From Cristatella mucedo (Eukaryota > Bryozoa > Phylactolaemata > Cristatellidae), in contig WPIO01000259.1 of assembly GCA_009760855.2 (NCBI GenBank), forward strand, positions 162,501 to 177,055: a stretch of 14,555 nt of DNA, written 5' to 3'. Shown in pieces: positions 8,111-14,555 of this stretch (position 1 is the first letter of the stretch; every line of letters begins with the position of its first letter). The notes below the pieces were generated by a model. It did not search any database. It saw nothing but the letters and a program-made list of their open reading frames with translations, and had not been told where the DNA came from. The position numbers were made by a program, and so were the translations under genes.

Positions 8111-9053
8111 GCAGCAGTCAGCGCTGCTGCACTTCGGCCCAGCCTCCAGCAGCTTCCAGACGCCTGTCCATTGCTGCGACCTGTCTGTGACGTCAGAGGG
8201 GCATCTGCTGCTGGCTGCAGGGGAGCACGGCCTGAAGGAATTCAGTCAGAGCGGCAGAGAGCTGAGCGTCTGGGAACCTGCGAGGCTGAGCAACGGAAGG
8301 AAGGACAGGGTCGCTGCAGTGCAGTCCCTGCAGGACGGACGTGCTGCTGTAGCCTTGCACTCACAGCTCGTCCTGCTGCTCAGACGCAGCAGCAGCTCTG
8401 CTGCGTCTGAGCAGCAGGACTACTTTGTTGCTGCTGCAGGGGACTCGCAGGGAACGTGGATCGAGGACTGTGTCGCTGAGCTGCCGTTGTCTCCATGGAA
8501 GCTGTCCTCACTCGGCGACCGGCTCGCTGTGACCCAGGGCAGCTATTTTAATATTTTATTTTGTGGCCGAGGGCAGCAATTGCCCCGAGCTCAGCTGCTG
8601 CAGCTGAGCTCGGGGCGGCTACAGCACAGCAGGGAGTACGAGTATGAGATACTCAGTATGGCTCTCACTGCTGCTGGTCTGGTCACTGCGAGCTGGAGCA
8701 AGGTGAAGCTGGACGATGACAGAGAGCGGTACGTAGTGGACAGCTGCAGCCACCGAGGTGACAGACAATGGAGACACAAGCTGAGCAGCGAGGAGGCAGC
8801 GCTGGGCGTCTGTGCTGCAGGCGGCATCGTGTACCTGGCTGTGCGAGGGCTGCAGGGAGACAGTAGCAGGGACTGTGTGAGGGCGCTCTGTGCTGTGACT
8901 GGGCGGGTGCTGCAGCAGGTGCTCTCATACAGCAGCCACGGACTGCAGCAGCCTCGGTGCCTGTCACTGGGCGGAGGACAGAGGACCGTGCTAGCCGTGC
9001 TGGGCTTGGACGGACAGACTGTGAGCGTGTACCCTGCAGCAGCTAGTAGCTAA
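8034..9053 (+). CDS. Beta-propeller (NHL/WD-like) protein, probable terminal exon
   Basis: The frame is open for 339 codons to TAA at 9051-9053. Its left end is GTG within the tandem repeat, an in-frame TAA lies at 8013-8015, and the first in-frame ATG is only near codon 209. This must therefore be a downstream exon, with a likely acceptor between about 8060 and 8117, and the true left edge is uncertain. The protein shows about six spaced beta-strand groups typical of a propeller: DLSVTSEGHLLLAAG (50-63), VQSLQDGRAAVALHS (96-110), LSSLGDRLAVTQGS (157-170), ILSMALTAAGLVTAS (206-220), ALGVCAAGGIVYLAV (256-270) and CLSLGGGQRTVLAVLGLDG (309-327). The pattern HGLKEFSQSGREL resembles NHL blades of TRIM-NHL-type proteins. 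No RING, B-box, signal peptide or membrane segment is visible. Composition is rich in CTG/CAG codons, unlike the AT-rich flanks. Low-complexity loops coincide with perfect inverted repeats. The partner and substrate are unknown. Confidence 0.65.
   Translation: MHESLSSHAALCCCLYSHDAAFVVAEQQSALLHFGPASSSFQTPVHCCDLSVTSEGHLLLAAGEHGLKEFSQSGRELSVWEPARLSNGRKDRVAAVQSLQDGRAAVALHSQLVLLLRRSSSSAASEQQDYFVAAAGDSQGTWIEDCVAELPLSPWKLSSLGDRLAVTQGSYFNILFCGRGQQLPRAQLLQLSSGRLQHSREYEYEILSMALTAAGLVTASWSKVKLDDDRERYVVDSCSHRGDRQWRHKLSSEEAALGVCAAGGIVYLAVRGLQGDSSRDCVRALCAVTGRVLQQVLSYSSHGLQQPRCLSLGGGQRTVLAVLGLDGQTVSVYPAAASS
8370..8420. repeat. Perfect inverted repeat, 23-bp arms, 5-base loop, in coding exon
   Basis: The left arm 8370-8392 and right arm 8398-8420 are exact reverse complements, separated by CAGCT. 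The arms contain CTGCTGCTCAGACGCAGCAG. It encodes codons 113-129 of the propeller protein (VLLLRRSSSSAASEQQD), which lie in the linker after the second blade. CAG/CTG richness makes short pairings common, but the central CAGACG/CGTCTG part and the exactness over 23 bases go well beyond triplet repetition. Confidence 0.95.
8582..8616. repeat. Perfect inverted repeat, 17-bp arms, 1-base centre, in coding exon
   Basis: The left arm 8582-8598 (GCCCCGAGCTCAGCTGC) and right arm 8600-8616 are exact reverse complements around a single T. The palindrome encodes roughly codons 184-195 (PRAQLLQLSSG), another inter-blade stretch. It follows an AT-rich insert-like segment (8545-8571) that is bracketed by GGGCAGC on both sides. 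Confidence 0.95.
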
Positions 9054-9068
9054 GAGCTGGAGGTCTGC

Positions 9069-9099
9069 GACATGCAGTTCTGGGCCAGCACTGCATGTC
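9069..9099 (+). other. 3' UTR hairpin just after the stop codon
   Basis: The arms GACATGCAGT (9069-9078) and ACTGCATGTC (9090-9099) pair perfectly over 10 bases with an 11-base loop. The hairpin begins 15 bases after the stop of the propeller exon, so it would lie in the mRNA 3' UTR. Any regulatory role is conjecture. Confidence 0.8.
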
Positions 9100-9169
9100 A
9101 CTTCGTCAGACTGATACTAATGAATGCATTTACTTACCTTGTAACGAAGCGATGCATCAATAATCCATA

Positions 9170-9175
9170 AATAAA
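9170..9175 (+). promoter_or_regulatory. Candidate polyadenylation signal
   Basis: AATAAA lies within CATAAATAAATAAT, 117 bases after the stop of the propeller exon. The exact hexamer at this distance supports 8034-9053 being the last exon. A TG-rich downstream element appears near 9197-9233 (ATGTGATT, ACTGTTTGTCTCC). Confidence 0.55.
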
Positions 9176-9239
9176 TAATCCACGATTCAAGAATCTCCAT
9201 GTGATTCCACGAGTTCCACTCAGACTGTTTGTCTCCTCG

Positions 9240-9566
9240 TACGATAGTGAGCAGCTGCAGCCAAGCAGAGAGCAGCTGCAGTGGCACCGAGCTGCCAGCG
9301 TTCGTAGATGTTATGTCCGAGCAGAAGCTGCTGCCTGCCTGTCATTCAATGACTGAAAGCTAGCAGCCAATCAAGTAGCTGACCACGCCTCCTTATCAGC
9401 CAAAAGCCTGTTTCGGGTTGCTTCAGCTTGCAAGGACCGCGTTTTCTGGCCGGGCTAGTTTTAATCTAGTGCAGACAAAGTAAAGCGGTGCCTTTCTGAG
9501 CAGAGCAGAGCTAAAGCGGGCTATTTGTGACTTGCAGTGGAATACAGTGGATTGATATGTCAGGCT

Positions 9567-9568
<2 letters not shown>
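9240..9568 (+). other. Region with a few promoter-like motifs, no gene seen
   Basis: AGCCAATCA at 9365-9373 matches the NF-Y CCAAT-box consensus, and CCACGCCTCC at 9383-9392 resembles a GC/KLF box. GAGCAGCTGCAG occurs twice between 9249 and 9282. No TATA box and no convincing first exon follow before the CT microsatellite. This is suggestive only. Confidence 0.25.
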
Positions 9569-9623
<55 letters not shown>

Positions 9624-9663
9624 CTCGCTCTCTCTCACTTCTCTCTCTCTCTCTCTCTCTCCC
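9569..9663 (+). repeat. CT microsatellite
   Basis: A pure (TC)26 runs from 9569 to 9620, then a few interrupting GCTCTCGC and CACTT steps lead to a second CT run ending at CCCTCGG. Open frames over it (poly-Ser/Leu or poly-Arg/Glu) are artefacts. Confidence 0.97.
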
Positions 9664-9819
9664 TCGGCGTTCCTAATAAGCCTAGCGGCAATTGCTTTTG
9701 GCGGCCGTCTCCAAAGTCAGGCCTCAGTCTGGATTAAACGTTATTGGTAACTTCCAAAGCTGTTTATTATTCCTGTATACTCCATAGTCAGGAGCGGTCG
9801 ACACTGCTGCAGTCGATTC

Positions 9820-9880
9820 ACCCTAGTGTCAAAGAATCCTTTGGTCGGACAACCCTGGTTCGAACCCTCCGTGGTTGAAA
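9820..9880 (+). repeat. Possible degenerate tRNA-derived element (box B only)
   Basis: GGTTCGAACC at 9857-9866 is a perfect RNA polymerase III box B core, and a weak box A-like TAGTGTCAAAG lies about 35 bases upstream. No cloverleaf can be drawn. A similar isolated GGGTTCGAAACC lies at about 10133-10144. These may be relics of tRNA-derived SINEs. Confidence 0.3.
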
Positions 9881-9977
9881 CATTTCTTTACAAATAAATA
9901 GATAAATATAATTCATTTGGAATGAAAGAGCAGCATATCAAAATAAATAAAGAAAGAGCAGCATATAAAAATATATA

Positions 9978-10087
9978 TAATTCATTTGCATAGCGCCCCA
10001 AGAGAACTTATCTCTATTCAGGCGCTTCAGCCAGACTTTGGTCGTAAGGGGAGGCGAGCACCTTAACCGCTGGACCAAACCAGCTCT
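9978..10087 (-). mobile_element. tRNA-derived SINE with box B deleted (minus strand)
   Basis: On the minus strand this starts GAGCTGGTTTGGTCCAGCGG (box A at 10077-10067) and ends with the shared tail AAGCGCCTGAATAGAGATAA and TTGGGGCGCTATGCAAATGA. Compared with 6965-7107, about 30 bases including box B are missing: the sequence passes from GTCTGGCTGA directly into AGCGCCTG. The deletion lies at a short shared TGA, which suggests microhomology-mediated loss. Without box B the copy should be transcriptionally dead. Confidence 0.85.
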
Positions 10088-10089
10088 TT

Positions 10090-10432
10090 TGATGAACCAC
10101 CCAGGGTCCAACTTTCTAAGGGCTAAAACACTGGGTTCGAAACCTCCTAGCATCCCATAAGTCGCACAATGCTTTAATAACTAGTTTTACCTCTCTTTTT
10201 AAAACGGAAAAATATGTTGGGATTCGGCTGCTTTGTAAAAGGTGGTTATCAAGGTTTTAAACCCAAAGTAAATTAATTGAGCATACTTTGGATTGTAAGT
10301 CAGAACATAGCAGAAAGGCAAGAATTAAAATATCAAGACCTAAAAGAAGTATAGATGGAGCTGAAAATTTACTGGTATTTAGAGATTAGGAGAAAATGGT
10401 AAAGTCTCCTTCAATATTATCAATAATATTAA
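10090..10432. other. AT-rich spacer, no gene seen
   Basis: Apart from the isolated box B-like motif near 10133-10144 and runs such as CTCTCTTTTTAAAAC, I see no coding frame, RNA gene or repeat. Confidence 0.4.
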
Positions 10433-10545
10433 TGCACGTGATAATGCACCCTCAGAGAACTCAATCTCTTTATAGTCGCTTTGCACCTTGCTGCAAAGAG
10501 AAACGCGATTGAGCTTGGTGCAAAAGGAAACACGATTGAATTGTG
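10433..10545 (-). mobile_element. LINE 3' tail fragment with internal 27-bp duplication
   Basis: ATTAATGCACGTGATAATGC and CCTCAGAGAACTCAATCTCT are the reverse complement of the LINE tail. Within it a unit of about 27 bases is present twice in tandem: TGCAAAGAGAAACGCGATTG with its end at 10492-10518, and TGCAAAAGGAAACACGATTG at 10519 onward. The fragment is non-coding. Confidence 0.8.
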
Positions 10546-10679
10546 TGTTATATCATTGGTTGTTTTTGCTCATTTCGAGTGATTATTGAAGCCTGTCTAA
10601 AACCCAGATGTAGCTCTTAAAGGTTCTTTTAATAACAACAAATACTCGCTGATTTAGCAGCCTCTTTTGTACAGCAACA

Positions 10680-10791
10680 AAAGAGCCTTGACGGCTATTA
10701 CCAGCACTTCCAGCGGCGATATAGGATCGCCCACCACAGGATTCGAACCCACGACCTCGGGGCCGAGGTCGTGAAAAGCAACCGCCTTACC
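10680..10791 (-). mobile_element. tRNA-headed SINE-like element with a palindrome (minus strand)
   Basis: On the minus strand GGTAAGGCGGTTGC near the 5' side could be a degenerate box A, and GGTTCGAATCC at 10749-10739 is a perfect box B. Between them lies an exact 11-bp-arm palindrome (10750-10773). The body differs from the SINE at 2741, so this is a separate family. Its head abuts the (AAT)n tail of the LINE copy that starts at 10793. Confidence 0.6.
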
Positions 10792-10792
10792 T

Positions 10793-12640
10793 ATAATAAT
10801 AATAATATTAATAATGCACTTGATAAAGCGCCTTCAGAGAACTCAATCTCTCTCTAGGCGCTTTACATTTGCTGCAAAGTGAAATGCAATTGAATGGTAT
10901 GTAAAATCATTCTTGAAAAACAAACAAAATAAATAGCATGATTAGGGGTGACATGCACACGGTCAGCATGCAAATGTGGTTAGTGGCAGCATGCACAGTG
11001 TCAGCACGCAAAATCACATCAAGTTCCTTTTAAATGTGGTCAGGTCAGGGGATGTTGTGACGCAGGTCGAGAGGGAGTTCCAGGCTTTGGGAGCATACGA
11101 ACTAAATGCACGGCCTCCAAAGGATGTAAGGTTTGTACGAGGTACTTCTAGACTGTTGGATTCCGAAAAGCGGGTGGTACGATGCCTGGCCTGATGGGGC
11201 AGTATATCTGAGAGATAGGCTGGAGCCATAGAATGAAGGGACCTAAAAGTGAGCGACAAAACCTTGAAGTCAATCCGTTGCTTGACTGGTAGCCAGTGCA
11301 GATCGGCGAGAAGTGGAGTAATGTGGCAACTGCGAAGCTCACGACAGACAAGCCTAGCTTCGGAGTTTTGCACCAGCTGCAATCGCCTGATTGCACATGC
11401 TGGTAGGCCAGTAAGCAGAAATCGAGACGGGATGTCACGAATGCATGGACCAACTTGGACGTGGTAACCTTATCTAAACAAGCCCGAAATTTAGCAATGT
11501 TATGAAACTGAAAGTAGGCAGATTTGACTGTGGAGCTGATATGGTCGTCTAACGAGAGGTCACTTTGGAATATGACACCTAGATTTCGAGCTGATTCAAC
11601 TGGAGATATTCGGGCAGAACCAATTTTGAGAGTCAGCCTTTCCAATCTCTGGATCACTCTGGGTTTGCCCATAACTAGTAAGTTGGTTTTATCATCGTTT
11701 CGTTTTAAAAAATTTGCTGCCATCTATGTGCAGATGTCAGCAATACATGCAGCAAGTGAGTTGAGAAAATTTGAGGTGCTCGAAGGCTGGGAGGGATCAA
11801 AGCAAAGGTACAACTGAGTGTCATCCGCATAGAAGTGAAAGCCTAGATTGTGCTTGGCAATCATGCTAGCAAGAGGGAGAGTATAAACCGTGAAAAGAAC
11901 CGGACCTAGCACGGAGCCCTGAGGTACTCCATATTTTAGAGGTACTTTAGATGATCTTTGTTCTTTCACGTCAATACTCTGGAGTCTTCCACTGAGATAG
12001 GATCTGAGCCACTGCAGAGCAGTGCCAGTGATGCCCAGGCGAGATGAGAGGCGCTCTAGAAGAACTTTGTGATCGATGGTATCAAAAGCTGCCGAAAGAT
12101 CGAGAAAAACAAGCAGAGACACTCTACCCATGTCTGCATTCCTAAGTAGGTCGCTGTATACCCGAAGCAATGCTGACTCTGTGGAGTGATTAGCTGTAAA
12201 GCAAGACTGGAACTTACTTGCAAGGTGTGCGGTTTCGATATATGAGTTCAGCTGGTCTGCCACGACCCGTTCAGTGTCTTTGATAAGAATGGTAGAAGAA
12301 AGACTGGACGGTAGTTGCTTAAGTTCTCTTGGTCTAGTGTACCTTTCTTGAGAAGTGGCCTGACTACAGCTTTTTTGAAAGGTGCTGGGACATGACCTGA
12401 GGCTAATGACATATTAATGATGTTAGTTATGCATGACAGCAGCAGATCAACGCAACGTAAGAGCAGGACAGTGGGAATAGGGTCCATGTTTTTCGATACT
12501 TGATATCTGAAATGCAAGTTCATCATTGCAAGTAAATCACTGCAATAATTTGCCAAGTCTTAGGCTGTGAGTATAGCTGCACATTTTCACGATTGCGAAA
12601 AAAGAGCTCTAGGGCATTTGATGACCTGTATTTATGGATC
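10793..12640 (-). mobile_element. L2/CR1-like LINE with most of the reverse transcriptase (minus strand)
   Basis: This is the longest LINE copy in the window. From its 5' side (high coordinates) it holds a pre-RT stretch, the reverse transcriptase palm motifs, the thumb and C-terminal region, the 3' UTR, the tail hairpin and (ATT)n at 10793-10815. There is no apurinic-type endonuclease and no ORF1, so it is 5'-truncated. The 5' limit is uncertain, because the sequence runs into the 12-bp minisatellite at 12659. The palm motifs and the TGTAAAGCGC tail support L2/CR1-clade membership. Three disabling changes are described under the ORF2 entry. Confidence 0.92.
11014..12556 (-). pseudogene. LINE ORF2 reverse transcriptase, broken
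   Basis: The encoded reverse transcriptase would copy LINE RNA into DNA at a nicked target. Recognisable parts are DPIPTVLLLRCVDLLL and NYRPVFLLPFLSKT (RT motifs 0-2, 12556-12275), motif A LDLSAAFDTIDH with its catalytic Asp near 12100, motif B GVPQGSVLGP (11930-11901), motif C YADD (11831-11820), the thumb MAANFLK segment, and the C-terminal HWLPVKQRIDFKVLSL. Three lesions break it. A one-base frameshift lies near 12275, where SKTL should continue to ERVVADQLNSY. A TGG-to-TAG nonsense change at 11726-11724 is shown by the Trp in the copy at 3140-4231. A 10-base deletion near 11413 removes AACTCACTTC and shifts frame. All catalytic residues that remain look intact. Confidence 0.9.
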
Positions 12641-12658
12641 TGGGTCGGTGTCCTTACG

Positions 12659-13055
12659 GGATGCAGCACCGGATGCAGCACCGGATGCAGCACCGGATGC
12701 AGCACCGGATGCAGCACCGGATGCAGCACCGGAGCAGCACCGGCTGCACCGGATGCAGCACCGGATGCAGCACCGGATGCAGCACCGGATGCAGCACCGG
12801 ATGCAGCACCGGATGCAGCACCGGATGCAGCACCGGATGCAGCACCGGATGCAGCACCGGATGCAGCACCGGATGCAGCACCGGATGCAGCACCGGATAC
12901 ATCGGTGGATGCAGCAGCCGATGCAGCACCGGATGCAGCACCGGATAAAGCACTGGATGCAGCACCGGATAAAGCACCGGATAAAGCATCGGACAAAGCA
13001 CCGGATAAAGCACCGGATAAAGGATAAAGCACCGGATAAAGCACCGGATAAGGCA
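12659..13055 (+). repeat. 12-bp minisatellite (GGATGCAGCACC / GGATAAAGCACC)
   Basis: Roughly 33 tandem 12-base units run without spacers. The left two thirds are almost uniform GGATGCAGCACC, with one shortened segment near 12730-12750. From about 12950 the variant GGATAAAGCACC takes over, with scattered substitutions. Because 12 is divisible by three and the unit contains no stop in any frame, all six frames are open and give spurious periodic peptides such as DAAP, MQHR, CSTG, VLHP and SGAA. The array touches the 5' end of the truncated LINE on its left side. Confidence 0.96.
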
Positions 13056-13407
13056 CACTGGTGACAATCTCGGCATGCAACCGAATGCCCTCAGGGAGCC
13101 TCTGGGGACAATCAAAACAGCAAGCTACGCCATTATTATTGACTGGCCCAGAGACTCAAGCGATGTTGAAACACGCTGAATGCCTCTGCCACTGCATGAG
13201 CTGGTATAGTCTCCGGCGTGTTCCTCCAGCATTACCTGCTAGCAGGCTGGTGGCTGAGCGAACGCCATTGTAGTTGATTATTTCGTTGCATCTGTCCCCG
13301 ACGTCGACTGAGTTGTGCGAGAACTTTCTTTTTATTAGATTATATAAGATATAAATATACTATATAATATTGCCTGCGGACGATGGTTTCAGTTACTAAT
13401 TATACTA
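13056..13407. other. Spacer without a supported gene
   Basis: I find no recognisable domain, RNA gene or repeat. An AT-rich stretch of TATAA-like runs occupies 13336-13370. A plus-strand frame at 13061-13273 shows no features of a real protein. Confidence 0.4.
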
Positions 13408-13507
13408 AGCCATGCTTCCTTTACAGCACATGTAAATTGCTTAGATAGAGATTAAGCTCTCTGAGAGCTCTGTACAAATGCACTATTATTTATTATTACT
13501 ATTACCA
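13408..13507 (+). mobile_element. Diverged LINE 3' tail
   Basis: CCTTTACAGCACATGTAAAT, then AGATAGAGATTAAGCTCTCT and GAGAGCTCTGTACAAATG followed by an ATT run, match the LINE tail in order. They are more diverged than the other copies, including the loss of the GCGCC hairpin arm (ATTGC here). It is probably an older insertion. Confidence 0.7.
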
Positions 13508-13559
13508 TTTTGGTTAACTGCCCATGCCTTCGCTCGGAACGCTGCCTTTTGATTGCTAG

Positions 13560-14090
13560 CAGCCTAAGATGCCATTTTCTTGCATCCTCGCCTTTAGTAG
13601 TTGGTGCTATGCTAGAGGGGCCACCCCAACCCGCCACCGCTGGCCACCACAGTTCGAGTCGTGCAGCGGACAGTCGAAGAAGAAGAGGTTCATGTCGGCG
13701 TCGGTGTATGCTTTCGTTGAACGTCGATTCCTGGTCGTCAGTGGACGGAGGCGCCTCTACCGGCCAAGCGTGCAGGTGGTCAGGGCACGAGAATGTACAG
13801 TGGCACTGGTACTGCAAAGGGAAAGGCGCCCTGACCATGAGTCATCGGCATAACGGCGACAGCTGGCCTCAGCTGCAATCGATCGTTACGGCTGCGACGA
13901 GCAGCAGCAGCAGGCAGATGCTGGCAGCGTAGAAGCAGGCCCGGAGCGACCTGAAGGCTGCCCAGCGCTCGACTCCGCCTGGCGGCGTGGCCCTGCCTCG
14001 GCATGAGCAGAGTGCCCCGCCCTCAGGGTCGCAGCAGCAGCAGCTGTAGTTGCAGCTCCGTGCGAAGGTCTTGCAGGCGTTGCTGGCCAA
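13560..14090 (-). other. GC-richer block, possible coding, strand unresolved
   Basis: Composition rises in G and C compared with the flanks, and open frames overlap on both strands. On the minus strand a 73-codon frame (14090-13869) starts with ATG, is Cys-rich early (NYSCCCCDPEG), and ends in a hydrophobic run (SICLLLLLVAAVTI) that could span a membrane. A minus-strand acceptor-like TTTCCCTTTGCAG at about 13833-13821 leads to a frame reading YQCHCTFSCPDHLHAW. On the plus strand a 140-codon frame covers 13510-13932. Poly-CAG stretches account for part of the openness. I cannot choose between strands or name a protein. Confidence 0.22.
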
Positions 14091-14555
14091 CCTTAATAAC
14101 CAAACCCCTACGAAGCCTGTGAGCCTTTGTCTCAGCGTTCGACCACTATCGCTAGCGATGGTCCAAACCCGAAGGCGGGCCGCTACAGAACCCCAAGATA
14201 CGAGCAGCTAACTGAGTAGCCGGCAGAACACAACTGCACAGTTTAAGTTGCACTTAGCTGTGTCTGATCGACTACCCAAGCTGCAGCCGTGCACTCGGGG
14301 CGTAGCCTCTCATTGACTATCCAAGCTGCAGCCGTGAGCTTTGTCAGTCGTCTCATTATATTCTCTCTCCTCTCAACTCCTGACGTCGCACCTAGCTGCT
14401 ATTTCTACTTCAGCAAATTAGTCGGTGTACATCCTGACCGCATCGTCTGCACCAGGCTTCATTCTAACTTTAGCAGGTAGACCAGGAACTGGGCCTGTAC
14501 TAGGTGTCCTAGTCGAACCCGCTAAGACAAGCACATTATTCGCTCCATCTCCAAA
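14091..14555. other. Right-edge spacer with small repeats
   Basis: There is no supported gene. A 12-base palindrome ATCGCTAGCGAT lies at 14148-14159, inside the wider imperfect pairing GACCA to TGGTC. CCAAGCTGCAGCCGTG occurs twice in direct orientation, near 14276-14291 and 14321-14336. A small hairpin ACTAGG-TGT-CCTAGT lies at 14499-14513, next to a box B-like GTCGAACCC. Confidence 0.4.

Noticed and set aside
9857-9866. A functional tRNA gene at the perfect box B
   Set aside because: No acceptor stem, D-arm or anticodon arm can be paired around it.
12523-13115. Periodic 100-185 residue frames (DAAP, MQHR, CSTG, VLHP, SGAA repeats)
   Set aside because: They are the 12-bp minisatellite read in each frame. 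All six frames are open, so openness is no evidence of coding.
1-14555. CRISPR array, bacterial operon, phage or integron structure
   Set aside because: The tandem repeats here have no spacers, and the coding features are exon-like with eukaryotic retroelements throughout.

Overview
The window looks like animal (invertebrate-type) nuclear DNA. It carries L2/CR1-clade LINE fragments, tRNA-derived SINEs, long GA/CT microsatellites, a minisatellite, AATAAA-type polyadenylation context and reading frames that only make sense as spliced exons. Nothing is bacterial: there are no operons, Shine-Dalgarno starts, rRNA, intact tRNA or CRISPR. The species cannot be named from sequence alone.

Layout. 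The left edge (1-86) is the end of a duplicated block that recurs at 4658-4742. Positions 368-834 hold two weak candidate exons on the minus strand. From about 1000 to 5300 the DNA is mostly repeats. In order these are a ~350 bp tRNA-headed repeat (1003-1383) with a second direct copy (2387-2730), a LINE 3' end (1408-1858, plus), a LINE 3' fragment (2004-2232, minus), a SINE (2741-2893, plus), a longer LINE copy (3140-4231, plus), and a direct duplication with a 571 bp offset whose second copy carries a strongly expanded GA tract (4921-5240). Positions 5430-6960 hold nothing I can support as a gene. A SINE (6965-7107), a possible exon (7280-7440) and another LINE 3' fragment (7474-7692) follow, then a 200 bp tandem duplication (7700-8110).

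The best protein-coding feature is the open exon ending at 9053 on the plus strand. It has no ATG at its left end, so it is probably the terminal exon of a multi-exon gene. It encodes an NHL/WD-like beta-propeller and has an AATAAA 117 bases after the stop. It contains two long perfect inverted repeats, and a third hairpin lies just after the stop. I consider these the most unusual structure in the window.

The right third is again repeat-rich: a CT microsatellite (9569-9663), a box-B-deleted SINE (9978-10087), a LINE tail (10433-10545), a tRNA-headed SINE with a perfect palindrome (10680-10791), the longest LINE copy (10793 to about 12640, minus, with a recognisable but broken reverse transcriptase), a 12-bp minisatellite directly at that LINE's 5' end (12659-13055), a LINE tail (13408-13507), and a GC-richer block (13560-14090) with unresolved overlapping open frames.

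How the parts relate: the LINE and the main SINE end in the same hairpin-forming 3' tail. This fits the established model in which a LINE reverse transcriptase mobilises SINEs by recognising a shared 3' end. All LINE copies here are 5'-truncated or mutated and none could be active. I do not see a clearly new multi-gene system. The novelty is in structural DNA: palindromes inside a coding exon, a shared LINE/SINE hairpin and repeat-driven duplications.
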